A stretch of 13,070 nt of DNA from an uncultured Collinsella sp. (GCA_905209765.1 CAJLUE010000046.1:1-13070); one strand, 5' to 3'; numbered from the stretch's first letter, positions 4,853-12,960 are shown. The notes: generated by a model not told the origin, from the letters alone. Translations and numbers: made by a program.

Positions 4853-4890
4853 AAGGGCGCTCTGGGAGACCAGGGCGCCCTTTTGTTTTT
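4853..4890 (+). terminator. Strong intrinsic terminator of the rpsF operon
   Basis: AAGGGCGCTCTGG (4853-4865) pairs with CCAGGGCGCCCTT (4870-4882), giving 13 bp with one G·U, closed by the GNRA-type tetraloop GAGA. It is followed by a U-rich tract (TTGTTTTT). It separates rpsF-ssb-rpsR-rplI from dnaB, which must have its own promoter. Confidence 0.92.
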
Positions 4891-5043
4891 GCGCTGAGTG
4901 AGTGTCATGGTGAACGTTGCGTCGAAGTCCTATATACGGGACCGTTCATCCGTTTCGTTCGGTGATGATTGCCGGGGCGCGGCCCGTTTTAGGACCGTGG
5001 CTGATACTATGGATGCTCGCAAGCGATATGAATGAGGATGCTC

Positions 5044-6435
5044 ATGGCATATGACGAAAGGGAGATGGGGCTGACGGTCGAGGACCGTGGCTCCAAGTTG
5101 GGTCTCCCTCAAAACCAAGATGCAGAGGCCAATGTACTGGCCGCCATGCTGCTGTCGCCCGAGGTGGTCGAGGAGGCCCAGGTCGAGCTGCAGCCCGATG
5201 ACTTCTACCGGCCCATTCATAAGACCATCTACACCGCGATGGTCGATATGTACAACAGCCGCATTCCCATCGACTCTATCTCGCTGATCGATTACCTGCG
5301 CAGCATCAACAAGCTTGATGCCGTGGGCGGCGAGGCCTACATTTTGGAGCTGATGGGTCAGACCCTGTCGCTCGTGAACTGGCAGCACCATGCCGCCATC
5401 GTCCGTCGCGACTCGATGCTGCGCGAGCTGATCGGTGCCACCAACGAGATCAACGCCCTGGCCTATAACGCCCCTACCGACACCAAAGAGGTCGTGGAGC
5501 TGGCCGAGAGCAAGCTGCTCAAGGTCACGGCGCGCGAGGTCAAGTCGAGCTATAAGACACTGACCGAGTTTATGGTCGAGGCCTATAACGAGGCCGAGGA
5601 AGTGTGTAAGGCCGGTGGACAGGCCGCGGGCGTGCCCACCGGCTTCCCGTCGCTCGACCGCATGCTTATGGGTTTCCGCGAGGGCCAGCTCATCATTATC
5701 GGCGCCCGCCCTGCCGTGGGTAAGACGTCGTTCGCTCTGAACTTGGCGCTGAATGCCGCCGCTGCGGGCTATACCGTCGGCTTCTTTTCGCTGGAGATGT
5801 CGGGCAAGGAAATTGCCCAGCGCCTGATTTGCGCCTACGCCATGATTTCAATCAGCGACTTCCGTACGGGCCGCATTAGTCCCGAACAGTGGGCCAATAT
5901 CAACGAGGCCACGCAGACCTTGTCTAAGCTCGACATTCTGATTGACGATACGCCCGGCACCACGGTGACCGAGATTCGCGCCAAGAGCCGCCGCATGCTC
6001 CACAATAAGGAGAAGGCCATCATTATCCTGGACTACCTGCAGCTGGTGAGTCCTCCGCCGGGACGTCGCTCCGAGAGCCGTACCGTCGAGGTCTCCGAGA
6101 TGTCGCGTGGTTTAAAGATCATGGCCAAGGAGCTCAGGATTCCGCTCATTGCGCTGTCGCAGCTGTCGCGTCAGGTCGAGTCCCGTACCGGCAAACGCCC
6201 GCAGCTGTCCGACCTGCGTGAATCGGGCTCCATCGAGCAGGACGCCGACATCGTTATGTTCTTGGACCGCTCCGCCGATGAGGCCGAGGCCTCGCGTGAC
6301 GATCGACCCGACGAGGGCGTTACGCGTATCGTCGTGGCCAAGAACCGTTCGGGCCCGATCGGTGACGTCGACCTGATGTTCCTGCCGGCATCCACCAAGT
6401 TCTATGAGCTTGATGGGGCACATACCGAGGAGTAG
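5044..6435 (+). CDS. dnaB: Replicative DNA helicase DnaB
   Basis: Hexameric 5'-3' helicase that unwinds DNA at the replication fork and recruits primase; 463 residues, normal length. The N-terminal helical domain (LPQNQDAEANVLAAMLL, DDFYRPIHKTIY) is followed by a linker and the RecA-like ATPase domain. Walker A is GARPAVGKTS (K227), then FFSLEMSGKEIAQRL; Walker B is IIILDYLQLV (D330). The later motifs LIALSQLSRQVE, SDLRESGSIEQDAD and the arginine-finger region VAKNRSGP are all present. There is no intein. I chose ATG 5044 because GAGGA (5034-5038) is five bases upstream; ATGs at 5032 and 5038 are in frame but lack a Shine-Dalgarno. No convincing -35/-10 pair is visible in the 150 bp before it, although a TATATA lies at about 4931. 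Confidence 0.97.
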   Translation: MAYDEREMGLTVEDRGSKLGLPQNQDAEANVLAAMLLSPEVVEEAQVELQPDDFYRPIHKTIYTAMVDMYNSRIPIDSISLIDYLRSINKLDAVGGEAYILELMGQTLSLVNWQHHAAIVRRDSMLRELIGATNEINALAYNAPTDTKEVVELAESKLLKVTAREVKSSYKTLTEFMVEAYNEAEEVCKAGGQAAGVPTGFPSLDRMLMGFREGQLIIIGARPAVGKTSFALNLALNAAAAGYTVGFFSLEMSGKEIAQRLICAYAMISISDFRTGRISPEQWANINEATQTLSKLDILIDDTPGTTVTEIRAKSRRMLHNKEKAIIILDYLQLVSPPPGRRSESRTVEVSEMSRGLKIMAKELRIPLIALSQLSRQVESRTGKRPQLSDLRESGSIEQDADIVMFLDRSADEAEASRDDRPDEGVTRIVVAKNRSGPIGDVDLMFLPASTKFYELDGAHTEE

Positions 6436-6456
6436 GACAGGCGCCCGTTGCACGGG

Positions 6457-6462
6457 TATACT
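6457..6462 (+). promoter_or_regulatory. Possible -10 element of purA
   Basis: TATACT lies 67 bp before the purA start codon and matches the -10 consensus at five of six positions. The hexamer 18 bp upstream (TAGGAC, 6433-6438) is a poor -35. purA may therefore have its own weak or activator-dependent promoter, or be read from dnaB, because no terminator lies in the gap. Confidence 0.35.
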
Positions 6463-6528
6463 GGGAATGTTTTGTGCTTCTGCGTGCCAGCGTGGCGCGT
6501 AGACAGTCCATGAATGTAAGGAGTAAAC

Positions 6529-7815
6529 ATGCCGTCAACCGTTTTGGTCGGTGCCCAGTGGGGCGATGAGGGCAAGGGTAAGATCTGCGACCTGGTCGCC
6601 GGCGACTTCGATGCCGTCGTGCGCTATTCGGGCGGTAATAACGCCGGCCACACCATCGTCGTCAACGGCAAGAAGTACGGCCTGCACCAGGTGCCCTCCG
6701 GCATCATGTATTCCGACCATATGTCGGTGATCGGTAACGGCTGCGTCGTCAACCCCAAGGTTGTCCTTGAGGAGATTGACATGTTCGAGGCCGACGGCAT
6801 CACCACCAAGAACCTCAAGATTAGTGGCAACGCGCACATCATCATGCCGTACCACATCGATCTGGATGGTGCTTTTGAGCAGAAGCTCGGCAAGAAGAAC
6901 ATCGGTACCACCAAGCGCGGCATCGGTCCGTGCTACCAGGACAAGATGGCCCGCATCGGCCTGCGTATGCAGGACATGCTGGACGAGGCGCTGTTCCGCG
7001 ACAAGCTGGAGACCGCTCTTGCCCGCGTGAATCCCGAGCTGGAGCTCATCTACCACCTGCCCACCTACACCGTGGACCAGATCTGCGACGAGTACCTGCC
7101 CATGGCCGAGCGCCTGCGCCCCTACATCACCGAGACGAGCCTGCTGCTCAACAACATGATCGACGAGGGCAAGGACCTGCTGTTCGAGGGCGCCCAGGCA
7201 ACGCTGCTCGACATTGACCACGGCACCTATCCGTACGTGACGTCTTCCAACTGCACCGCCGGCGGCGCCATCACCGGCTCCGGCGTCGGTATGAAGAATG
7301 TCGACCGCGTGCTGGGCGTCATGAAGGCCTATATCACCCGCGTCGGTTCGGGCCCCATGCCCACCGAGCTTTCCTATGAGTCCGAGGCCGGCCATACGCT
7401 GACCGAGGAAGGCTATGAGTACGGCGTGACCACCGGCCGTCGCCGTCGCTGCGGTTGGTTCGATGGCCCCATCGCCAACTACGCCTCGCGTGTCAACGGC
7501 CTCACCGATATCGCCATGACCAAGCTCGACGTGCTTTCGGCCTTCGATACCGTCAAGGTGTGCGTTGCCTACGACGTCGACGGCGAGCGTTACACGAGCG
7601 TGCCCGAGCATCAGGTTCGTTTTGAGCACGCCAAGCCCATCTACGAGGAGCTCCCGGGCTGGAAGTGCGATATCACCGGTTGCCGCAGCTTTGACGAGCT
7701 GCCGCAGGAGGCTCAGGACTACGTGGCGTTTATCGAGGATCTGGCACACACCCGCGTGACGTTCATTGGCGTCGGCGCCGGTCGCGAGCAGATCATCAAC
7801 CGATTCTGGAAGTAA
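6529..7815 (+). CDS. purA: Adenylosuccinate synthetase
   Basis: Catalyses GTP-dependent condensation of IMP and aspartate to adenylosuccinate, the first committed step to AMP; a cytosolic homodimer. The protein has 428 residues, normal for the family. The N-terminal loop GDEGKGK (12-18) contains catalytic D13, and the GGNNAGHT block contains catalytic H41. The IMP-binding motif GTTKRGIGPCYQDK, the dimer-interface arginine region and the C-terminal GTP-specificity segment TKLDVLS are present. AAGGAG lies upstream of the ATG at the usual spacing. It stands 93 bp after dnaB and is followed by a long hairpin before purD, so the two purine genes may be separate transcripts. Confidence 0.97.
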   Translation: MPSTVLVGAQWGDEGKGKICDLVAGDFDAVVRYSGGNNAGHTIVVNGKKYGLHQVPSGIMYSDHMSVIGNGCVVNPKVVLEEIDMFEADGITTKNLKISGNAHIIMPYHIDLDGAFEQKLGKKNIGTTKRGIGPCYQDKMARIGLRMQDMLDEALFRDKLETALARVNPELELIYHLPTYTVDQICDEYLPMAERLRPYITETSLLLNNMIDEGKDLLFEGAQATLLDIDHGTYPYVTSSNCTAGGAITGSGVGMKNVDRVLGVMKAYITRVGSGPMPTELSYESEAGHTLTEEGYEYGVTTGRRRRCGWFDGPIANYASRVNGLTDIAMTKLDVLSAFDTVKVCVAYDVDGERYTSVPEHQVRFEHAKPIYEELPGWKCDITGCRSFDELPQEAQDYVAFIEDLAHTRVTFIGVGAGREQIINRFWK

Positions 7816-7837
7816 TCGGCACTATTCGGTTATTGCG

Positions 7838-7883
7838 ATATACCCCTTTGCAGCCCAGGCGGGCGGCCGAGGGGTATATTTGC
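7838..7883 (+). terminator. Long hairpin between purA and purD (probable terminator)
   Basis: ATATACCCCT (7838-7847) and AGGGGTATAT (7870-7879) pair perfectly over 10 bp. Inside them GCAGCCC and GGGCGGC pair over six of seven positions, leaving a small AGGC loop. The sequence after it (TTGCTTTG) is only moderately U-rich. It most resembles the purA terminator, but its right arm also contains a TATATT that could serve as a -10 for purD. A combined role cannot be excluded. Confidence 0.6.
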
Positions 7884-7923
7884 TTTGTAATGGGTCCGCA
7901 TGGTTGGCGGGCCGTTCATCCAT

Positions 7924-7931
7924 AGAGGAGG
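7924..7931 (+). promoter_or_regulatory. Ribosome binding site deciding the purD TTG start
   Basis: AGAGGAGG lies five bases before TTG 7937. It is the best Shine-Dalgarno in the region and no in-frame ATG competes near the conserved N-terminus, so purD is assigned a TTG start. Confidence 0.85.
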
Positions 7932-7936
7932 CACCC

Positions 7937-9241
7937 TTGAAGGCGGACACTCAAACCATCGACATCCTGTTGTTGGGCAGCGGTGGCCGCGAGCATGCTC
8001 TGGCAGCAAAGCTCGCAGCATCACCGCGCGCCGGCAAGCTCTACATTGCGCCGGGTAACGGCGGCACCGCGAGCTGCGGCGAGAACGTGGTTCTCGACGA
8101 CTGCGATCCTGCGGCCGTGGCGGCGTTTGCCCAGAGCCACGGATGCGGACTCGTGGTGATTGGCCCCGAGGCTCCGCTCGTGGCGGGCGTTGCCGATGCC
8201 GTGCGCGCGGCGGGCATTCCCTGCTTTGGCCCGGGTGCCGAGGGCGCTCAGATGGAGGGCTCCAAGCTATTCTCCAAGCAACTCATGGAGCGTGCCGGCA
8301 TTCCGACGGCCGCCTACGGCTCGTTTACTGACGAGGCTTCGGCTCTTGACTACGTGCGCGAGCACGGCGCCCCGCTGGTCGTGAAGGCAGACGGCCTGGC
8401 CGCAGGCAAGGGCGTTATCGTGGCGACTGAGCTCGAGCAGGCCGAAGAGGCCGTGCGCGAGTGTTTTGGCGGCACCTTTGGCGATGCCGGCAATACCGTG
8501 GTCATCGAGGAGATGCTGACCGGCCCCGAGTGCTCGCTGCTGGCCTTTACCGACGGCAAGACCGTGCGTCCTATGGCCACTTCGCAGGATCACAAGCGTG
8601 CACTCGAGGGCGACCTTGGCCCCAACACCGGTGGCATGGGCGTCTACAGCCCGGTGCCCATCGTGACCGACGAGGAGCACGCCACGATGGTGAAGGTCAT
8701 GGAGCAGACCGTGGCCGAGCTTGCTGCCGAGGGCATCGACTACCGCGGCTGCCTGTATGGTGGCTTTATGCTCACCCCCGCCGGCCCCAAGGTGCTGGAG
8801 TTCAACGCCCGCTTTGGCGATCCCGAGACGCAGGTCGTGCTGCCGCGCCTTAAGAACGACCTGGTCGAGGTTATGCTCGCCTGCGCCAACCGCGAGCTTG
8901 ATCAGATTGAGCTCGATTGGTGTGACGAGTGGGCCGTGGCTGTTGTCCTGACGAGCGCGGGCTACCCCGGCGGCTACGAGAAGGGCAAAGTCATCACCGG
9001 CATCGCCGACGCCGAGGCCATGGAGAACGTGACCGTGTACCATGCCGGCACCGCCGTGGTGGACGGTCAGCTCGTGACCAACGGCGGCCGTGTGCTTGCC
9101 GTGACCGCGCTGGGCGATACGTTTGAGAACGCCCGCAACCTTGCCTATGAGGCCTGCGAGAAGATTGATTTTGAGGGCAAGACCCTGCGTCATGACATCG
9201 GCCTGCGCGCGCTGCGTGGCCGCGACGCCTGGGATGCCTAA
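7937..9241 (+). CDS. purD: Phosphoribosylamine-glycine ligase
   Basis: Joins 5-phosphoribosylamine and glycine using ATP to give glycinamide ribonucleotide, the second step of purine synthesis. The protein has 434 residues and starts at TTG 7937, decided by AGAGGAGG at 7924-7931. The N-terminal domain begins ILLLGSGGREHALA (GGREHA near residues 16-21). The ATP-grasp core contains VVKADGLAAGKGV, the loop GPNTGGMGVYSP, and the metal-binding segment LEFNARFGDPETQ. The C-terminal domain has the conserved glycine-rich SAGYPGGYEKG and NGGRVLAVTALG. It is a stand-alone enzyme, not fused to PurM or PurN. Its stop lies 21 bp before the NUDIX gene, so the two are probably cotranscribed. An upstream ATG at 7766 keeps the frame open but lies inside purA. 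Confidence 0.96.
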   Translation: MKADTQTIDILLLGSGGREHALAAKLAASPRAGKLYIAPGNGGTASCGENVVLDDCDPAAVAAFAQSHGCGLVVIGPEAPLVAGVADAVRAAGIPCFGPGAEGAQMEGSKLFSKQLMERAGIPTAAYGSFTDEASALDYVREHGAPLVVKADGLAAGKGVIVATELEQAEEAVRECFGGTFGDAGNTVVIEEMLTGPECSLLAFTDGKTVRPMATSQDHKRALEGDLGPNTGGMGVYSPVPIVTDEEHATMVKVMEQTVAELAAEGIDYRGCLYGGFMLTPAGPKVLEFNARFGDPETQVVLPRLKNDLVEVMLACANRELDQIELDWCDEWAVAVVLTSAGYPGGYEKGKVITGIADAEAMENVTVYHAGTAVVDGQLVTNGGRVLAVTALGDTFENARNLAYEACEKIDFEGKTLRHDIGLRALRGRDAWDA

Positions 9242-9262
9242 AGTCCGAGAGGGATGAGACGG

Positions 9263-9958
9263 ATGGACGAGAAGAACGAAGAGCTCGTGGACGCGCAGAT
9301 CGTCGAAGAGGACAGCCGCATGTATGGACACGCCGAGGGCGAACCTGGTGGCGAGGTCGCTGACGAGCCGGCGCTGGTGCTGGGCGACGACGACCCGCAC
9401 GATGCCGAGCTGCACGAGAAGATTCTTTCGGAGGAGTGCGCCTGGAAGGGCAAGATCCTCGACGTCCACCGTCTTGAGGTTGAACTGCCCAATGGTCACC
9501 GCTCCGCCCGCGATATCGTTCGCCATCCGGGTGCGGCGGCCGTTGTGGCACTGACCGAGAGCGGCAAGATCGTACTGGTGCGTCAGTACCGCACCGCCAT
9601 CGACCGCGTGACGGTCGAGATTCCCGCCGGCAAGCTCGATCCAGGCGAGGACCCGCTCGATTGCGCCAAGCGCGAGCTGCATGAGGAGACGGGCTTTAGG
9701 GCCGGTCGCATTCGCTTTTTGACGTCGATCGTCACGACCTGCGGCTTCTGTGACGAGATCATTCACATCTACCTGGCCACCAAGCTCGAGTTCGACGCAC
9801 CCAACCCCGATGATGACGAGTTTGTCAATGTTGATCTGGTGCCGCTGCACGAGCTGATCGACGCCGTGCTCGACGGCAAGATCGAAGATGCCAAGACCGT
9901 CGTGGGCGCCTTGGCCTGCGATAGCATCGCGCACCGACTAGGCGGGGCCGAACTCTAG
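9263..9958 (+). CDS. NUDIX hydrolase, ADP-ribose pyrophosphatase-like
   Basis: NUDIX-superfamily hydrolase, 231 residues, closest in layout to NudF/ADP-ribose diphosphatases that cleave ADP-ribose to AMP and ribose 5-phosphate. The NUDIX box is complete at residues 123-144: G123, E129, R137, E138, E141, E142, G144. Upstream blocks SARDIVRHPGAAAVVAL and KIVLVRQYR are typical of the ADP-ribose group, while SIVTTCGFCDEIIHIYLA follows the box. Unusually, the first 60 or so residues are a strongly acidic extension (VEEDS, GDDDPHDAE) outside the catalytic fold. The start is ATG 9263, nine bases after AGAGGG; ATG 9254 is too close to that site. Substrate is inferred from family resemblance, and a link to purine salvage through purD neighbourhood is speculative. 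Confidence 0.88.
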   Translation: MDEKNEELVDAQIVEEDSRMYGHAEGEPGGEVADEPALVLGDDDPHDAELHEKILSEECAWKGKILDVHRLEVELPNGHRSARDIVRHPGAAAVVALTESGKIVLVRQYRTAIDRVTVEIPAGKLDPGEDPLDCAKRELHEETGFRAGRIRFLTSIVTTCGFCDEIIHIYLATKLEFDAPNPDDDEFVNVDLVPLHELIDAVLDGKIEDAKTVVGALACDSIAHRLGGAEL

Positions 9959-9986
9959 GTTACGCGGTTTTACCAAACCGCGTAAC
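9959..9986. repeat. 12-bp perfect hairpin after the NUDIX gene
   Basis: GTTACGCGGTTT (9959-9970) and AAACCGCGTAAC (9975-9986) pair perfectly around loop TACC, starting at the base after the NUDIX stop codon. Neither strand has a U-tract after it, so it is not a classical intrinsic terminator. It could be a factor-assisted terminator, an mRNA 3'-end stabiliser, or the edge of the hairpin element that follows. Confidence 0.7.
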
Positions 9987-9999
9987 GAGTCGACGCTGC

Positions 10000-10097
10000 A
10001 AACGCCCCTAAGCGGCAATCAGCCTTTCAATCGTCGCTCGCGTACCGAAGTACGCGTCGCTCCTCTTTCAAGGCACCTTGCTCGCTTAGGGACGTTT
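10000..10097. repeat. 98-bp quasi-symmetric hairpin element
   Basis: Outer arms AAACGCCCCTAAGCG (10000-10014) and CGCTTAGGGACGTTT (10083-10097) pair at 14 of 15 positions. Next inside, GCAA and GCCTT on the left (10015-10031 area) pair with AAGGC and TTGC on the right (10070-10081 area). The tip is GCGTAC-CGAA-GTACGC (10040-10055). The intervening steps are mostly 2-nt UC/UC internal loops, and direct repeats GTCGCTC flank the tip. The centre of every stem coincides within about a base, so this is one long hairpin and not a chance set of dyads. No open reading frame or U-tract accompanies it. It may be a MITE/REP-like interspersed element or a structured non-coding RNA. Confidence 0.65.
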
Positions 10098-10205
10098 TCG
10101 CTGACGTTGCCAGAACATCGGCGTTATGCTTGTTGGGCTGCTTTTCTTTCAACTCGAACGGTTCAACCAGATTTCTCACCCTATTTATTTCTCCCCGAGG
10201 ACTGC

Positions 10206-11975
10206 ATGTTTAAGCGTTTTCTTTCTTATTACAAGCCCCAGATGGGGCTTTTTGTTGCCGATACCATTTGCGCCCTGGTGCTTGCCGCCATTGACCTGGC
10301 GTTTCCCATTATCCTGCGCAATCTGACCGGCGGGCTCTTTACCCAGGGGCAGGCTGCTATTATGCAGGCGCTCGGTATGATCGCGGTTGGCCTGGTGCTG
10401 ATGTATGCCATCCGTTGCGCCTGTCGCTACTTTGTGAGTTACTGGGGCCACGTGATGGGCGCGCGCATGGAGTCCAAGATGCGCGAGGACCTGTTCGATC
10501 AGTACGAGCGCTTTAGCTTTGCGTACTTCGATCGCAACAGCTCAGGTGACATGATGAGTCGCGTGGTCAACGACCTGTTCGATATCTGCGAGGCGGCACA
10601 CCACGTGCCCGAGTGGATTATCATCTGCGGCATCGAGATCGTCGGTTCGTTTGTGATTCTCTTTGCTATCGCCCCGGTGCTGGCGCTTGCCATGGCCGTG
10701 GTGACGGCGGTGTTTGCGGTCATCATGTTTTGGCAGAACATGCGCATGCGCGAGGTCTTTAGCGACAACCGCAAAAAAATCAGCGGCATTAATGCGCAGC
10801 TGCAGGATTCGCTGGCGGGCATGCGCGTGGTCAAGAGCTTTGCCAATGAGGAGACCGAGCGCTCTAAGTTTCGCGCCTCTAACGACCGCTATCTTTCGTC
10901 CAAGGAGAATATGTATCACGCCATGGGCGTCTACACAGCGACGTATGGCCTGCTCTCGGGCGTGTTGTACGTGATCGTGGTGCTGCTGGGTGGTTGGCTC
11001 GTTGCCCAGGGGCAGCTGCAGGCGGTCGATATGGCAACCTTCGCGCTTTACATTTCGCTGTTCTGCACGCCGCTTGAGACGCTCGTCAATTCGGCCGAAA
11101 CGTATCAGAAGGCCATCGCCGGCTTTAAGCGTATGGACGAGGTGCTCTCGACTGCCCCCGATATCCAGGACAAGCCGGATGCTGCGGATCTGCAGGTGAC
11201 GGCTGGCGCGGTTGAATATCGCGACGTGTGCTTTAGCTATGAGGATGTTGAGCTGGGCGGCGGCGAAGAGGCTCGTCCTGTGATTGACCATATGAATCTG
11301 TCCATCAAGCCCGGACAGACCATTGCGCTGGTTGGCCCCTCGGGCGGCGGCAAGTCTACGACTTGTTCGCTGCTGCCGCGCTTTTACGACGTGGCGGACG
11401 GATCCATCAGCATCGACGGCCAGGACGTGCGCGACGTGACGCAACAGAGTCTGCGCCGCGCCATTGGCCTGGTGCAGCAGGATGTTTATTTGTTTGACGG
11501 TGCGATTGGCGAGAACATCGCCTACGGCAAGCCAGGCGCCACGGCAGAAGAGGTCGCCGAGGCCGCCCGCCGCGCCAATATTGATGCCTTCATTGAGTCC
11601 CTGCCGCAGGGCTACGACACGGTCGTGGGCGAGCGCGGCAGCCGTCTTTCGGGTGGTCAAAAGCAGCGTGTCGCCATTGCGCGCGTGTTTCTCAAGAATC
11701 CCAAGATCCTTATTTTGGATGAGGCGACGAGTGCTCTGGATAACGAGAGCGAGGAGGCGGTGCAGGAGTCGCTCGAAGAGCTGGCGCGCGGCCGCACCAC
11801 GATTATCATCGCCCACCGTCTCTCGACCATTAAGCATGCCGACGAGATTGCGACCGTCGAGCATGGTCGCGTTGTGGAACGTGGTACGCACGAGCAGCTT
11901 CTCGCCCGTGGCGGCACCTATGCCCGTTACTATCGAATGCAGTTCGAAGGTGCGCGTGCGCACGAGCTCGACTGA
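10206..11975 (+). CDS. ABC exporter half-transporter (TMD-NBD fusion)
   Basis: Type IV (exporter-fold) ABC transporter of 589 residues with six predicted membrane helices in roughly residues 1-320, then one ATPase domain. ATPase motifs are complete: Walker A GPSGGGKST (377-385), Q-loop VQQD (Q425), signature LSGGQ (481-485), Walker B ILILDEATS (D505, E506) and switch histidine H537 (IIAHRLST). It should act as a homodimer or pair with another half-transporter. Such proteins export lipids, peptides or drugs; the substrate is not predictable. A short insertion (ELGGGEEARP) lies just before the Walker A strand. The start is ATG 10206 with GAGGA (10197-10201) four bases upstream; an open frame extends upstream to 10107 through the hairpin region but has no ribosome binding site. 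No second half-transporter lies in the window. It is followed 19 nt later by the unknown membrane protein. Confidence 0.93.
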   Translation: MFKRFLSYYKPQMGLFVADTICALVLAAIDLAFPIILRNLTGGLFTQGQAAIMQALGMIAVGLVLMYAIRCACRYFVSYWGHVMGARMESKMREDLFDQYERFSFAYFDRNSSGDMMSRVVNDLFDICEAAHHVPEWIIICGIEIVGSFVILFAIAPVLALAMAVVTAVFAVIMFWQNMRMREVFSDNRKKISGINAQLQDSLAGMRVVKSFANEETERSKFRASNDRYLSSKENMYHAMGVYTATYGLLSGVLYVIVVLLGGWLVAQGQLQAVDMATFALYISLFCTPLETLVNSAETYQKAIAGFKRMDEVLSTAPDIQDKPDAADLQVTAGAVEYRDVCFSYEDVELGGGEEARPVIDHMNLSIKPGQTIALVGPSGGGKSTTCSLLPRFYDVADGSISIDGQDVRDVTQQSLRRAIGLVQQDVYLFDGAIGENIAYGKPGATAEEVAEAARRANIDAFIESLPQGYDTVVGERGSRLSGGQKQRVAIARVFLKNPKILILDEATSALDNESEEAVQESLEELARGRTTIIIAHRLSTIKHADEIATVEHGRVVERGTHEQLLARGGTYARYYRMQFEGARAHELD

Positions 11976-11994
11976 TTGATATGACAGGAAGTTT

Positions 11995-12954
11995 ATGGCT
12001 GACAAGAACCCTTTGACTCCGGAAGAAGTGACGGAGTTATTCTCCGAAATCGATGCATCCGGCGTCTTGGATCCGACGCTCGCCAAAAAGCGTACCGAGC
12101 GCATGCGCGAGAAAGAGGCTGCCGTCAAGCGCGGTGACAAGGCGACGCTGGCGCGGCTGCGCAGCGAGGATCGCGCGAGCCAGGCAAAACATATCGACCC
12201 GCTGTCCGAGGACGATCCTTCGGGCTCGCAGGTGAGCCATACCATTACGAAGACTGCCATGGTCGTGGTTATCGGCATCTTGGTGCTGATCGTGGGCATG
12301 CAGATTGGCTACGGCGTGATGCGCCGTCTGAATACCGCCAATCTGTCCGAGAGCGTTTCGGTCGATACCGTTTCGACCGCGCTCAAGGGCGGCCTTGAGT
12401 GGGGCAACGGCTTTACGCAGTTCCCGCTCGACTTTAGCGTCGACGAGGCGGACGAGCGCACGGGTACGGTAGAGGTGACGGTGTTGGACACGTCGTCTGC
12501 CAACGAGCTCGAGCTGCTGTCCAACGGGCAGATTCAGGCTGCGGCGCTTGCGACCAACGCGTTGCTCAACGATAAGATCGACCGCGTGGTGTATAACGTG
12601 CACGCCTATATCGACGAGGACAGCAAGATCCAGCGCGACTCTTTCTTTGGCATGTTTCCCGCACGGGGCCATCAGAGCGCCATTCTGACGTTCGTGTGGA
12701 CCAAGAGCTCGTCAAATGCCACGAGCATCGACTGGAAGATGCGTATCGTGAGCATGGACGACACGATTGCCGAGCGCATCCAAAAGCAGGTGAACTCGGT
12801 GTCGTCACTGATTGAGGACCCGGCGGTAAGCCAGACCAAGATTGACGAGGAAAAGGCCGAACGTGACCTGGAGCATCGTCTGCATGGCCGCGAGATCTTC
12901 CGCGGCGGCAAGCCCGATCGCACGCCGTCCGATCTGCTGGAGCAGGATAAATAA
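11995..12954 (+). CDS. Single-pass membrane protein of unknown function
   Basis: Protein of 319 residues that I do not recognise. Residues 1-80 are charged and hydrophilic (basic stretch KKRTERMREKEAAVKRGD, then acidic SEDDPSG), predicted cytoplasmic. One membrane helix lies at about residues 86-108 (TAMVVVIGILVLIVGMQIGYG). Residues 110-319 are predicted to be outside the membrane and include a mixed alpha/beta region (SVDEADERTGTVEVTVLD, DKIDRVVYNVHAYI, SAILTFVWTK, DWKMRIVSMDD) that could be a compact sensor or NTF2-like fold, and a charged C-terminal tail. There are no cysteines to suggest disulfides. AGGAAG lies upstream of the ATG. It is 19 nt after the ABC exporter stop and shares its terminator, so the two are very likely one operon and the protein may be an accessory to the exporter. 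Function is not assigned. Confidence 0.85.
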   Translation: MADKNPLTPEEVTELFSEIDASGVLDPTLAKKRTERMREKEAAVKRGDKATLARLRSEDRASQAKHIDPLSEDDPSGSQVSHTITKTAMVVVIGILVLIVGMQIGYGVMRRLNTANLSESVSVDTVSTALKGGLEWGNGFTQFPLDFSVDEADERTGTVEVTVLDTSSANELELLSNGQIQAAALATNALLNDKIDRVVYNVHAYIDEDSKIQRDSFFGMFPARGHQSAILTFVWTKSSSNATSIDWKMRIVSMDDTIAERIQKQVNSVSSLIEDPAVSQTKIDEEKAERDLEHRLHGREIFRGGKPDRTPSDLLEQDK

Positions 12955-12960
12955 GACGCC

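Noticed and set aside
6535..7749. Long minus-strand open frame opposite purA
   Set aside because: Antisense shadow of a complete, motif-confirmed purA.
8267..9934. Long minus-strand open frame opposite purD and the NUDIX gene
   Set aside because: Antisense shadow of two confidently identified genes; no ribosome binding site or family motif.
10542..12299. Long minus-strand open frame opposite the ABC exporter and the following gene
   Set aside because: Antisense shadow across two plus-strand genes; no domain seen.
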